Below, piece after piece: positions 46,758 through 59,823 of a DNA stretch of 64,000 nt (its first letter is position 1; each line of letters opens with the position of its first letter). The DNA comes from Chenopodium formosanum (taxonomy: Eukaryota; Streptophyta; Magnoliopsida; Caryophyllales; Amaranthaceae). A program made the position numbers and the translations under genes. The stretch spans positions 6,820,001 through 6,884,000 of the forward strand of contig CM044880.1 of the NCBI GenBank assembly GCA_024500155.1. Direction: 5' to 3'. The notes beneath the pieces are model-generated. The model saw only the letters and a list, made by a program, of their open reading frames with translations, was not told where the DNA came from and made no database searches.

Positions 46758-49700
46758 TTAATTCTTGTAATCAGGATTGTCACGGAGGCCAAGTTTCGAA
46801 AGAACAAAGCAATAGGACTCCCAGTCAGTTCTCCTCAGATATTTCAACAACTTCTTCCTTTGTTGCACCTTTGCTTGCAATCCTCGACGAGAATGCTTAT
46901 CCTAGAACAAAAAACAACATAATTGTTGGCTGTCAAATATATTCCACATCAAGTGAAAGATTACGTCACTTGTTTACTTTTTCATATCAAACTGTCAAAA
47001 ACTACAGTGGTGATTAAGAAAGCAAAAAAAATCAGAAATAAGGCTAAGGTATATACCACACACACACCAAACCCCTACCATAGACATAAAAATTTCATAC
47101 TAGACAGCATAAGAACTTAATGGGAAAATACTATACGAAATCGGTGGCAAAATATTTGTCTTCCCATTCAACAAGAAATTATTGTTTGGTGTTTCCAATA
47201 AATAACCAAAAGTACATCACACAAAATAGAAAGATCCCAAAAACATTGCCACTTAAGACACTATATCCCAAAGCATAATCAAGGATAGAGTGAGGCGAAT
47301 CATTTACTGCGTATTAATTCCATTCCTAAATGTTCTGGACAGCAATATGTTCCAATACATAATCAAGGATAGAGAAAAGCAAATTAAACAATCTGCTCCT
47401 AAATGTTCTGGACAGTTATTATTTGCACAGGAATCAAGAAAGAAGAAAGAGTGAAAAGGAAATAGTGGCAAATGTAAGCATGTGGGCAAAAGGTTTTAAA
47501 ATCAATTACCTAAAATGAAATGAAATAAAACTTTAAACAGTGTAAAGAACATAAAAGGAACAGAAGTATTAACTAACAAGGCGAAAGAACGACAAATATG
47601 AGAGTACCCAGAAGCTCCAGACTGCCATCCCTAAAGCTGGCTATATCTAATAGATAATAAAGTATAATCATTATCATTTCTATTGAATATATATAATATG
47701 CACGTCATATAAGGACTTCAGAAGCATATGACACCTGTATCAATTATTTATTGAAAGAACAATACAAATTCAAGAGAAACTTATTGTTCAACATATATAC
47801 ACTATAGTAAACAATAACATACAGAAATGTTGAGGGTCCATAACAGAGTTTTTACCTTCTTGTGCAAAACAGCAGACAAGTGAAGTATTTCTGTTGTAAG
47901 TTGTGCAACTGCAAAGTACAAAGAGAAAAATGATGATCAATTGCTACTGATAAACGAAAATGGCAATCATGAAAACAACAGAAGTTTCAAAATCTTGATT
48001 TTATACTGGGGTATATACTTGAGCTGAACAGAGCATTATAGCATGTTTCCCAAACTCAAAAGTTTGAAAATACTCAATACCAGGTAAAAGCTAAGGTTTC
48101 CACAGCCATGATCAACGCTAACAATTTTCATTTCCTTTCCCAGATGTCGGAACAAAATAAAACTAGCATATTGTCATTGACTCAAAGAGTGAAGCTGCAC
48201 CTAAACACATGATATAGCCCAACCAAGATGAATATGATCCGTTGAATACAACACCCTATGAAAACGAAATTCCATCATTCTTTTACACCAATAACTATAG
48301 CAATAAAGCTGAAGAATCACAAGTAATTAACCATTTCAATAATGATGACAAGATCAGGCAACACCTACAAAAAATAGAAACTGACTTAAAGCTGATAGCA
48401 TTGTGCAATCCATGGGACCAATTCGTTCACATGAAAAGGTACCTCCAGAGGCTCCATTCAGGAGTCAGGAGATATGAGCCCAGCATAATCATGGCTAGTA
48501 AATGAGCAAGTGGAAAAACACAGTATAATGTGATCGATCAGGAAGGATCTGACACCAAGGGCCATCAACTTGAAACACCCAACTAGATGTTCCATGTTTA
48601 CATCCTTTCAATGTAGGAATTTAGATAGTGTTTGCCACATTGAATCTCTTTCCTTCCACATCCTTTTGTTATGAATTATCATAACTGTAACAAAAATCCA
48701 AGGAAGAAGAAAGAGAATTCAATCTGACAACAATAGACATTGCAGAAATTAGAGGATAGTTATCATGCTTTCGAGTGGCCTTATTCACTCCCAAAGCTTC
48801 TTCAATATTCTGGATGCCTTTCTGCATGCCAACTCTACCTTATTTATAGGAAAGCTATATCTCCTCTCCCTCTAACAAGCCAACTACCTTCCTCTTCAAG
48901 ATACAACTACATAGATTGGACTAGCTATTATGTTCCACCCTTGGGTTGATATAATGTCCGTAACTTTCCTTTCCTTTCCTTTCTCCTTCTCTCCTTCCCT
49001 TAACGGCTTAACCACTTCCCCCTTTGCGATTTTAGACAGGATGTTTTTGATTTGTTGTCTTTCCACCAGTTTCTAAAGTGAGTACAATTTCTCTACACCC
49101 CAATTTGTTTCCTTCTCATTATTCCTAACCACTTCCCCCTTTGTGATTTCAGTCTGAATGCTTTTAATTAGTGGCCTTTCCACCGGTTTCTAAAGTGAGT
49201 ACAATTTCCTCTACACTCCTGATTTGTTCCTTCTTCGTATTCCTACTCTACACTCCTGATTTGCTCCTTCTTCGTATTCCTACTTAACTACTACAGTAGG
49301 TTTTACTGAAAGGTCATAGATAATTGGTGGTGAAGGCTGCCTATATCCCTTCAAACAACCAAAACTAAGGAAATAATACCCTTCCTAGGCAATACTAGCC
49401 ACTAAAAATTACATTATTATTTCAACCATTTGAAATCATAATGATATATCCCTCTTAGAAGCTATTTTTCTATGGCTGCGAGTCCGACCATTTTTGTCAG
49501 GTTCATGCAAGATGATAAACTGATGGTGGTGGTGGTTTTTCATTGCTTTTCTCACAGATATTAAAACTAAGGAAACTTTTTAAAGCCATCTTTTAATAAT
49601 AAATTAAAATAACACTAGAATGAACCCAGTTATTGTATACAATGTCCTATTTTAACCAATTCTATTATCTTGGTTGGATGGTGTTGAACTATTGACAACA

Positions 49701-51335
49701 ATAATTTATTACCATGTGGGATATTGTAAGATTTGTCATTTTGCATATTTTCAAATTGTAACTTTTTAACACACGAAGCCAAAGTTAATAATGGTCAAAG
49801 GTATACATTAGAAACCACCAATAAAAGTGTATTCTAACTACAATAACAGAGCTACAGAAGTATGTTCTATGGGGAAGTACAGGTATCTAACTCATACATA
49901 CAAAGGGGGACAATGAAGAAAGAAAAGAGTCAAAAAAAAATTTTAAAAAAATAATTAAAAAAAAAAAGATAGTGAGGCAGCGGAAGGCAGTAGAGCAGAA
50001 TGGAAGATAAAGATTAAAGAGAAAAACAAGGTCCATTGGAAGTGCCAAAAACTACAAACAGTAATTTCATCCTCAATACAAACAATAAACCATTTTTCTT
50101 GTGACAATTAATTCTCACAACCCAAAAACTATAACTATAACTAATAACCGTTCCAAAAGAATTTGTAAACCTCTAATCGAGAGAAACTCTACTGTCTCTA
50201 CATTGCCAAAAAAGAAGTTAATAACTCACTGAACTGAAGCAAAAGCGGGAGAGAATTATATTGGGGTGAGAAAGAACTAACCAGGTTTCTTTCTAGACCT
50301 TTCAAGACAATAGCCCACTTTCAAGATCATATTTCACAATCAATCATTATAATGCTAAAACGATTGGCAGCCTGGTATCCATTGAGAAGAAAGATCACGT
50401 ACTACATTTCTCAAGAATGTCAAAGACCATTCTTCCAAAAAAAAAAAGGGGGGGGGGGGGTGGGGGGAGGGGGAGACAATGATTAGTGCCTGTCCTGTAA
50501 ATACTTAAAACACTTTGACCATACTTATTTTTACTAATACAACATAATATATGTGTATTATTTGAAAATTTATTGGATTTGCATGACAGCATGAGTACAT
50601 ATTTATAACAAATATCAACTTTTTTTTAGTAATAGATGGTTAAAGATACTAATGTTTAAAAAATATGTGCTGCCACACATGGATGAAAAAGAGGAACATG
50701 GACCTCACATTTGGTATTTTTCACTTTTAAGGATCTCTCACTTTTTTGTCACCTTTAAAGACCTGAGGGTAGAAATCAGGCCACTTAACTCATCTTTAAC
50801 TAATTAGAATGTTAGCCTTTTGATAAACAAATGCCAAGTCCTTGTTAGGAGGATGTATTAAAAAAAATTAAAAATCTCAAATCCTTGCAAGAATTAAAAA
50901 TAAAATAAATAACTGTCATGTTTCTTCTATAACTAGAGGATGCCCTTGTCCACCAATAATCACCTCTCCAACTCCACCCACCTGGGTGCATGAAAGAAAC
51001 CCAAAACCCACAATTTTCTCCCTCTTGTTTGCAGCTTCAATATTGTTTTTATAATGTCAGCCGGCAAACACCCATTGCTACCCAAAGCACCACCCATTGA
51101 AAATATCAACTAATATATCCACAATTTTTGTAATCTTTTAATTATTAATTGTTGAGTTAAAATAAATAAATATATTTCTCTTCTAAAATTTGCCCACTCC
51201 ACCGTCTTCTACACCTTTATGAGCTGATCTGATCAGCCAACATGCCCAACACCACCTTACTATCTTCTTCTTTCATTAATGAAAATGTATCAATTATAAT
51301 TCAAAATCAAGCCCAAATAATAAGTATCAAATTGG

Positions 51336-51381
<46 letters not shown>

Positions 51382-54300
51382 GTTTATTTGACTCTCTAAG
51401 ATTTCATAATCAAATTACCTCAATAAATTTTATATCGAATTTGACTCTCTATCTGGCCTCTTATGCACCGTCATTGAAGGATTTTTCACAAACTCAAACT
51501 CGGGAACTCTATTTATGATCCAATTTCTTGTACCTTTTTTTTGGGTGTTGTTCGAGGGTTTAATTGTAGTGTCATATAATGAATTTTCTATCTTAATTGT
51601 ATTCTGTTTTGATTTCTTAGATAGTACTCATAAATGATTAATATGAAGTAAGAGCAGAGATTTGAGAATGGTGGATGGAGTCATGGAGGTGGCGGAGGGG
51701 AAGGTTGCAGAGGAGATGTGGAGGAGCAATAAGCTTATGAGTTTCCCAAAAATATTGTGCATGTCATCATTATTTGTGCAGACAAAGGGCCCACATTTGA
51801 CTACACTTGGGTTTAAGTTGATTAACTTTCACCGAAAAGGGGTTTGAGGTCCTTAAAGGTGAAAATATAAGTGCAAGGTCCATAACTGTGAAAAATATAA
51901 AATGTTAGGTCCAAGTGTTATACTTAACTCACATTTGTTAACAAACGGAGGGAGTCCCACAATTGAGTAAGCAACTTGTGTATATGATTATTTATAAGCC
52001 ATCACATTTAAACCAATAAACACCACCAAAATATAGGGCGGAAAAAAGATTTTCGGAAAGATAGTCCATTCTTTCCCTAATAGACATCATATATTGGCTG
52101 CATAGCACTGTAATATCAGCACAAAAATCTATTACTGTACTTGTTTTAAAAGTCTGTGACTTAACAATAGAGTCAGTGCCCTTGAATTTTAGTCCATGAA
52201 AAAGGGAATTAACTATAAAAGACCTTACAGGACCATTGATTTCCAAATAAGTCTAAAATCAGGGAAGCATTCTGATTAGCCACACAAGGAAGAAAGGAAG
52301 TCCGAGACGGTAGGATAAATGAAATACTCCGTAATATATATATATATAAGTAAATAAATAAAGTTATCCTGCTTACTTTGAACACGTGTTGATCCACAAT
52401 CTGACTCATGCATTTTAAACTCATCCCGCACTTTTCTCAACTCAAGCTTTAATTTCTCCTCTGCAGACATGTTATCTGGATGAAAATACTGCAAAGAGAA
52501 CAATGAATTCAAATCATTATATCGAAAAGACAAATTGTATGATGTCTATCAAGAGTAAAGAAAATAGGCAGTATGATTTCAAACAGGTTTTTAGCAATAT
52601 TTCTATCCCTAATTATTGGTTCATGGTCAGATGTCAACATCATAATGAACTCGAATAAATATGAAGCTTTTAATAGAATGCTCTTAATTTTCAGAGTACA
52701 AGTAAAAGAGTTCCCAGCCATAGGTGTGCCATCAGAAATGGACATGAAAGCTAAACAGGGAAACAAATAAAATCATAACATACTCTTTATTGTGATATAC
52801 TACATGTAAACAAACAGTATGTCCCATAAATCCCACTAATTTTATAATCCAAAATATTAAGCAGGCACAGTTTCATCCTAGAGAGATAAAAGCCAACCCC
52901 TCATACTGATCAAATTGGATCTGTAAATGAAGCTACACCCCACAGGCGTTCACATGTGTTATATTGTGGAGACTGATGAAAAAGTGATGGCAGCCCCTCT
53001 CTAGTACGTCAACTAGCATCATTCGTTGTATCAAACTGATTAAAATATGATACATAATAGTATAATAAATTAATAAGGCATGTTTGCAAGTTAAACTGAC
53101 AAACAAGCATACAAATATATTTCATAATGAAAACAGAAATTTCAGAGAGGAGACACAGAGAAAAGTAAAAGGGGTCTCATAAAGGAATCACTACCTTTTC
53201 AACTAAATGCTCTTGTGGAGGATACTCCGTGAAATTAGATGAAGACAACAAACCCAGACTCTGGACTACGGGAAAAAATGCATTTGTCAGCATATTACAA
53301 CAGAATAGCAAAATGAGCTACTTTAAAATTAAGTACAATATTACTTTAACCAATAATAATGGACAAAATACTTCATGTTTCAGACAATCCTCCTCTGAAG
53401 AATATTAAATAATGCAAATTACAACCATGCAGATTATAAATGTAACTAGAAACACTTCACAAACAGATCAAATACAAATTGATTTGTAGACATCTAAGAG
53501 AGCTTCAAGGTAGCCCATTCATGCAGGCTTGCAGCATCCACTACATCGTCCAAGTGTAAAATAAATACTCTATATGGCATAACTTGTTGGAAATCATTAC
53601 TTTAAGGGGGCGTTTGGTTCACAGAGTGGTATGGGGTTGGAATCGGGAATGGGGTTAAGGTGGTATCGGGTTGGAACTTGATACTTAATACCATGTGTTT
53701 GGTTTAATTCTGGAATGGAATATCTCACTATTTTCTCCTTTTATTTGATACCTAAGGAATGGAATGAGCCAAACCCACCTCCCCCCCAAGGTTTCTAAAC
53801 CCCATACCTCATGGGTTTGAGGTATGGGTTTGAAATTCATATTTTTGACAACCAAACATATGGTATGGGTTTTAGTCATTCTAAACCCATACCTCATACC
53901 TATATTTCGTGAACCAAACGCCCCCTAAATGGTGTAAATTTTCAGAAATTATTAGTGAAATCTCTCTGAAAATAAAACAAGATGAGATTATAGGATATTA
54001 CCTAACAGAAAGCTTCAAAGAGACTTACAAGGCATATAAACACTACTCTTAGTTTGCTACGTCCAAAAACAATAACTTTAATATGCAGGTTCCCATTAGG
54101 ATAACAAAGCAAAACTAAGGATTTGACAATTAACATTACAATAGAGTGTGGCCAATGATAAGTAAATGCACAGAAGACAACATCCTTGATCCATCACACT
54201 CAGACTTTTCCTTTCATATGATTATTCAAAAGCAAAAAATCGTATCTTAAACCCAAACTTAGCATCATCCCCTCCATGTCTGCTAAAAGCATGAACATAG

Positions 54301-56026
54301 AACCTAAAGTCCCCATTTCAAGAAGAGAGCTTTAACCCCAAACATCAAACAGATCAAATATGTTGACTGCCTTCCATGTCCACAAAAGGATTTCACTTCC
54401 TCTAGCATTTCATACTTTTCTATTTTATAACACATCTTAGCCTAGAATTAACATGCCAGGCCTTCAATGCTTGAACCAAAAATAAACTAAAATTATATTC
54501 AACCTTGAATATAAATGAAACCATTTTCCACCCACCTACCCCAACTTATCCCACACCCAAGATGAACATAAGAGATAAGTACAATGAAATGTTAAACTTC
54601 CTTAAATACTTAGATCAAGTCCACGGATTGAGAATAAAACATCATTATAACGTAAGCATTCAATCAACGCGCTTGAGCTCAGCAAATTTGCTCAGATAAC
54701 TAAAACAGCAGGGTATTAAGTCATTTCTTCAAGCTCAAACAAAAACTATGAATTCATCCTTCAATACACAACACTTCAAAATAACAATCCCAAAACCAAG
54801 CAAAGTTCATTAGCAATTTTTTTCCACAAGAACATTACAGATCAACCCCTAATTAGTTTGTGATTACTATACCTCTGATGATAGAAATCCTGGGATTCAC
54901 ACCAACTTAACTATCATGTAAAATAATAGACATAACATTCAACACAAAATCGCAATCACATTACAAAAAACACTAGTCTTCAAAGAATAAAAACATTATG
55001 AATGAGAGAAAGTGACTCACTGGGAGCATTCTTGAGCCTATTATCCTTGCTACTATTGTCAAGAGACGAAAGACTCTTCCTCAACTCTGCAAAATACTTT
55101 CCACTCTGATTGGATTGATTCTCCTCTTCTTTCTTAAGCTTCTTCAACCTCTCACCCAATTCCGAAATCGAAAACCAACTCTCCTCCTCTCCATCCTTGT
55201 TCTTCCCCTTCACCTCAGGCCTCAGCTCCCTCAGCTTCTTCCCCAACTCATCATGAGTGTACATATCAAACAACTCGAAACCAAACTCATCGTCGCCTTT
55301 GCCATCCCCAGCTTCCCCTGCCTTCATCTCCTTCTCCTTCTCCTTCATCTCCTTCCCAAACACCGCCATTGGCAATATCTCACTCGACCCACCAATCACC
55401 TTACCAACACCACCAACTCCGCCGCTTCCACCGCCACTTCCGGGCATTATCGGCTGCATTTTAAGGCTTTGCTTATAGTTATTCAACGACATCTTATCAC
55501 TCGTATTACTCCCATCTACTCCTGTCCCCTTCATTTTTCGCAAACTCTCTCTAATTGTATCAAACGATAAACTCACACTATTTTTCCCAGCATTATCATT
55601 AGGGTTTCCGGCATTTCCGGTCTGAAACATCGTCTGCTTCTGCTGCTGCTCGAAACCCAGCGGCGGAACCGTCGATCGACGGCGAAACTCCGACAAATTC
55701 TTCTTAATTTCATCAAATGAAGCAGCATTTTTGGGATTCAAAGACCCTTGAGGATTTACCCCAATATTCGAATACTTCAAACCCGAAGATTGCTGCTCTT
55801 GTTCTCGATGTTGTTCATGGTGTTTCAGTTTGGATTTGATACCATCAAAGTAAGATGAAAAGGGGTGCGGCTTGTCGGGGGGATTACCGCCGCCACTGTT
55901 GTTGTCGTCGGAGGAAGAAGATGAAGAAAAGAGGAGAGAGAAAGTGAGGTTAGATGAAGTGGATTTGAGGAGGAATTGAGAGGGTTTATGGTGGTGGGAT
56001 TTAAGGTGAAGAGCTAAAGACGCCAT
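46758..56026 (-). CDS. mitochondrial-type ribosomal protein uS15, intact copy
   Basis: Exons, read on the minus strand: 56026-55021, 53265-53195, 52488-52377, 47908-47856, 46901-46758. All have GT-AG sites and compatible phases, giving 461 residues. The N-terminus (MASLALHLKSHHHKPSQ, Ser-rich, few acids) looks like a mitochondrial targeting peptide. The long plant-specific extension contains FDEIKKNLSEFRRR and ELGERLKKLKKEE. The C-terminal 100 residues form the uS15 fold: ESDCGSTRVQ, IAQLTTEILHLSAVLHKK, DKHSRRGLQAKVQQRKK, LLKYLRRTDWESYCFVLSK, LGLRDNPDYKN. uS15 binds the small-subunit rRNA early in assembly. The domain plan matches the Arabidopsis S15/NS1 RNA-binding family. Intron 3 (4.5 kb) contains a Mutator-like element and intron 1 a MITE. 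This is the only intact copy of three. Confidence 0.92.
50448..50460 (+). repeat. 13-nt poly-G tract in S15 intron 3
   Basis: Equivalent to the 22-nt run in unit A. It is followed by TGGGGGGAGGGGGAG, keeping quadruplex potential. Confidence 0.85.
50694..51925. mobile_element. Mutator-like element in S15 intron 3
   Basis: The right end ...GGTCCAAGTGTTATACTTAACTC and subterminal CACCTTTAAGGACC words match the family at 39206-40461. The left end is decayed (GAGGAACATGGACCTCACATT). Unit B lacks it (AAAGAGGAAACATTATTAATAAAC near 33340). It contains a 40-nt A run (51339-51378) and no transposase. Left boundary approximate. Confidence 0.65.
53606..53925. mobile_element. PIF/Harbinger-type MITE (320 bp) in S15 intron 1
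   Basis: Perfect ends GGGGGCGTTTGGTTCAC and GTGAACCAAACGCCCCC with TAA duplicated on both sides (53603-53605, 53926-53928). The interior is made of TATGGGGTT/AACCCATA-type inverted words. Absent from unit B (about 35480) and unit A (about 17420). Confidence 0.92.
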
Positions 56027-56170
56027 TGATGAATGCTTGAGTAGTAGTAGTAGTAGCAGGAATAAACCCTGAGATTTTGGGGAAGAATGAAGGGTTAACC
56101 TCAGAAATTGGAAGCCATTGAAGAAGCTAACAAAGGTGGTTTGCTGAAGTTGGGTGCATTTTAATTTAGG

Positions 56171-56176
56171 TGGGCT
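56171..56176 (+). promoter_or_regulatory. site II-like element of the S15 promoter
   Basis: TGGGCT lies about 145 bp upstream of the S15 ATG (56026). TGGGC(C/T) motifs are typical of plant ribosomal and mitochondrial protein gene promoters, where TCP factors bind. Only the sequence match supports it. Confidence 0.4.
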
Positions 56177-56306
56177 TGTGTTTGTGTTGGGTTTTTCTTA
56201 GCCTACAATGTTTGTTGGGTTGCTTGAAGCTTGACCCAAATGTTTTGGTTGGACTAAGCAAGAGTTAGCAAAATTGATCCAAACAGAAAAATAATAATAA
56301 TAATAA

Positions 56307-57382
56307 GGATTTTTTCACATTTGCTACCACCTAAATCACCTAGCTTTAGATTTGCTACCGTTTTAAAAAAAATAAATTTACTTTGCTACCGCCTAAATTA
56401 GAGTTTGTTAGATATCACTACCACTTAACGGGAATCCGTTAGGATTTCCGTTAAGTTTCTTAAGTTTATTAAAATAAAAAAAAAAATTAAAAAAAAAAAA
56501 GAAAAAAAAAAACCCAACCACCCCACTGCCACCGACCCCCATCCCCTCAACTGTCAGTCTGCCACCCTCCCCCTTCCGGCGGCCGGCGCCAAAAGATTCA
56601 GCCGGCGGCGACCTCACCCCATCCCTTTTCCCCACCCACTAAGCCAACCCCCCTCCCTATCCCTCACCCACGAAGCCAACCCCACCACCCACGAAGCCGT
56701 CCCCCACCGAAATCAACCCCCCTCCCCGTTACCCCACCGGAATCGAACCCTAAACCCGAAACCACCCCTAACCCTAAACCTGAAGCCACCCAAGTGAATT
56801 GAGGAATTGAGGGTTTGTGAATTAAGGGTTTGCGAATGTGGTGGTTTAGGGTTTGTGAATTGGGGGTTTGCGAATATGGTGGCTATGGTGGTGTTGCAGG
56901 CTTCTGCGAAATGGTGGCTGCGAATTAAGGAGGGACTGCAAAATTGGTGGCGGAGCTGGTGTTGCGGGTGGGTGCGAATTGGTGGTTACTGGAGGTAACG
57001 GGGAGGGGGGCTGAATTTAGTGGTGGTTGGCTTCAATGGGTGGGGGAAAGGGAGTGGGGGGTTGGCTTCGTGGTGGGGGAAAGGGAAGGAGGTTAGCTTC
57101 GTGGGTGGGGGGAAAGGGAGGTGGGGTCGCCGGCGACGGTCGTTGTTTTGGGCATCGGCCGCAGGCAGAGGGGAGGGGAGGGGTGGCAGTTGAGGGGAGG
57201 GGGTGGTAGTGGGGTGGTCGGACGGTGGTTCGGCCCCACTGACGGAAATTGTAACGGTGTAAGGCATGGGTAGTAATTTCTAACAAACTCTGTTTAGGGT
57301 GGTAGCAAAGTTAAATTTTTTTTTAAAACGGTAGCAAATCTGAAGTGAGGTGTTTTAGGTGGTAGCAAATGTGAAAAAATCC
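56307..57382. mobile_element. non-autonomous Mutator-like foldback element (1,076 bp)
   Basis: Ends GGATTTTTTCACATTTGCTA and TAGCAAATGTGAAAAAATCC continue inward with TTGCTACCGTTTT, CTTTGCTACCGCC and AGAGTTTGTTAG and their complements (arms about 140 bp). TAATAATAA lies on both sides as a 9-bp target within a (TAA)n tract. The core is C-rich on the left and G-rich on the right, like 9143-10431. It lies about 280 bp upstream of the S15 gene. ORFs across the core are low-complexity. Confidence 0.88.
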
Positions 57383-57414
<32 letters not shown>

Positions 57415-57764
57415 CATTAAGGATGGTGCATTAGTTGTAAATTTTCATCTCTAGAGTGTACCCGTGCTATTGTGCAAGATTTTATATTAATGACGAGTAC
57501 AATACAATATGTGAATAGAAAAGTTTATTGAGAAAGTCAAAGGTTGCTATATACACTCGAATGCACGATATATTTAGATAATGTTCTTACTTATTCTGAT
57601 GATTAAATGAGCAAAAAAAAAAAAAAAAAAAAAACAAACTTGAGGGGCACCCAGATACATATAACAATTTTTTGTTAGAAAATTATTGGTGCATGTATTA
57701 TGTATATATTGGTTATATATTTTTAGAGCTATACCCAGTTAATTCCCCTGATAAACAAAATTTG

Positions 57765-58003
57765 CTTATCTGGGGGTATAATTGTCTTTTCACGTATCAG
57801 TGGAGGGGTATATGCGTCTTTTTATGTACTAGTTGAGGGGTATGTGTGTAATTTCTTCACCAAACAGTAAAAGTAAAAGGCAAACAGTGATTGGACAACT
57901 CACCAAAAATACTGAATAAATGACCCTGCTTTTTTAATATATTTACAAAAATGGCATCAGATTAACAAAAATTCATTTATCTGGCAGATTAACTTATATT
58001 TTC
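57765..58003. repeat. left arm of a 1.9-kb spaced inverted repeat
   Basis: Shares with 59490-59725, in inverted orientation, GGGAAAATA-AGTTAATCTG, ATCTG(A/G)TGCCATTTTTGTAAATAT, CAGGGTCAT, TTTTGGTGAG and AAAGACGCATATA-type words. Either the terminal repeats of one large element carrying nested MITEs, or two separate copies of one repeat. Confidence 0.75.
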
Positions 58004-58360
58004 CCATATTTTTATGACAATGCATGTTTTATAATTGTGGATTGGGGTTTTAGCACTTTCTTGTTAAAAGTGACTCTTAAATTAACTATATATATTTGTT
58101 TGTTAAGGTTTGTTGTTATTTGATGCAAAATTTAGAATTATCAAGTGAGACCTTGTTGATATTATTTGTTTTAAAAAAACATATTTTTAATACATCATTT
58201 TTATACAGTATCATTTTATTTATAAATTATTAAAGATTAATATTTGATACCATGAAAGAATCGAATTTAAATAATTTTAGGAATAGATTTATTTAACAAT
58301 GTTGTACATGACTATATAGTGCATTACTATTATACTATTATAGCAGCATGAATTATTTAA

Positions 58361-58506
58361 GGCATGTTCACATTTACTAAATTGAAATGAACTAATTGAA
58401 ACTGAAATGAATATTTTATGAGAAAAAGAAATTAGGAATTAAATTAAACTAAACTGAACTGATCGGATCTAAATTGAACTGAAATTAAGCTGAAGTGAAC
58501 ATACCC
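58361..58506. mobile_element. short MITE of the GAACTGAA family (146 bp)
   Basis: Ends GGCATGTTCAC and GTGAACATACCC with TTA-type flanks. The interior is GAACTGAAATTAAGCTGA, like the repeats at 290-412 and 37080-37155. Confidence 0.6.
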
Positions 58507-58619
58507 TTATGTTAAACCTCGAATTTCGTAAGTTGTAGTAGCTATATCCAACCTAAAAGAATGAAGGGCACATAATTACTTCTTTTATCCAAGTAAAGAG
58601 TTAAAGAGGAGGGAAAACT

Positions 58620-59089
58620 GAGCGATTTCCGTAAATAATGCTAAAATAAAAAATATTTCCGTGTGTACGTTGCTTTAAAAAAATATTTCCCACCATACCG
58701 TCCACGTAGGCTCGGATTTTTGGGTTTTTTTTTGGCTATTAATAAACCGCTAATAAAGATTGTGGTTCTACACAAATTAGAACCGCTAATGGTATCACGG
58801 TATGGTTGGTATTAGCGGTTCTATTTGAAGAACCTAAACATAAGCCTAATAAGTTACTGAGTATTTTAACTATAAATCGCTAATGACATTAGCGGTTTTA
58901 ATAAATAAACCGCTAATGACATTAGCGGTTCTTTTTTAAAATCCGCGCGCTATTGTTATTAGTAGTTTATAGCCTCGGATTTTACAACCCTACACTAATC
59001 CTACGTGTACGGTATCACGGAAAATAGTTTTAAAACTGACATATACACGAAATTATTTTTTATTTTAGCATTATTTACGAAAATCGCTC
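58620..59089. mobile_element. foldback element with ATTAGCGGTTC core, copy 2 (470 bp)
   Basis: Arms of about 95 bp start GAGCGATTTCCGTAAATAAT and finish ATTATTTACGAAAATCGCTC, and include CACGTAGG/CCTACGTG. The flanks GGGAAAACT and GGAAAAACT suggest a 9-bp duplication, as made by Mutator-like elements. The core repeats AACCGCTAAT/ATTAGCGGTT in both orientations. Confidence 0.8.
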
Positions 59090-59489
59090 TGGAAAAACTC
59101 ATTTTAATCTTATTGTTTTACTCATTTTAATCTTATTGTTTTACTCGTTTTCATCTAATTGTCAAGAGTATATGTTACAGCTAGTAAATATATAGATGAA
59201 ATATAATTTATGTAGGCACCTTTAGAAAAGGAGAACAATATCAATATCTATTAATAACCTATACATGCCATTTTGTTTTTGTTAGTTACTTAACAAGTTA
59301 TCTACATGGTATGATGGAGTTAATTACGAGTATATTTTGTTAATCAATGATGCATTATCCCCTAGTTAACTTGGTCACGACTACAATTTGACTTTACAAA
59401 ACAAACTTAATTAAATAGTTCGGCCAACCCTAAACTTCATCTGAATATAATTTGACTTATCATATTAACCTTGAACATATATTGTATGG

Positions 59490-59725
59490 GAAAATACAAG
59501 TTAATCTGCCAGATAAACGAATTGTTTTTAATCTGATGGCATTTTTGTAAATATATTGAAAAAGCAGGGTCATATACTCAATACTTTTGGTGAGCTGTCC
59601 AATCACTGTTTGTTTTTTCTTTTACTGTTTGGTGAGGAAATTACACGTGTACCCTCAACTAGTACATGAAAAGACGCATATATCCCTCCACTAATACTTG
59701 AAAAGACAATTATAGGTATCTCTCG
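59490..59725. repeat. right arm of the spaced inverted repeat
   Basis: Inverted partner of 57765-58003 (about 80-85 percent by eye). A poly-A run of about 49 nt (59769-59817) follows shortly after. Confidence 0.75.
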
Positions 59726-59770
59726 TATTGTACTTCATATGATCTATTTCTTCCTTGTAACCAACAAGTG

Positions 59771-59819
<49 letters not shown>

Positions 59820-59823
<4 letters not shown>

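Noticed and set aside
48242..48505. 87-codon plus-strand ORF inside an S15 intron, with a related frame in unit A near 14460-14630
   Set aside because: The unit A counterpart has a stop (TAG) and the unit B region lacks it; the changes look neutral. Kept only as a possible exon relic.
55115..55570. 151-codon plus-strand ORF
   Set aside because: Antisense shadow of S15 exon 1.
56986..57286. Pro/His/Thr-rich minus-strand ORFs
   Set aside because: G-rich half of a Mutator-like foldback element; composition artefact.
57448..57480. Possible Helitron end with CTAG and CCCGTGC
   Set aside because: The expected perfect hairpin does not form and no matching 5' end was found.
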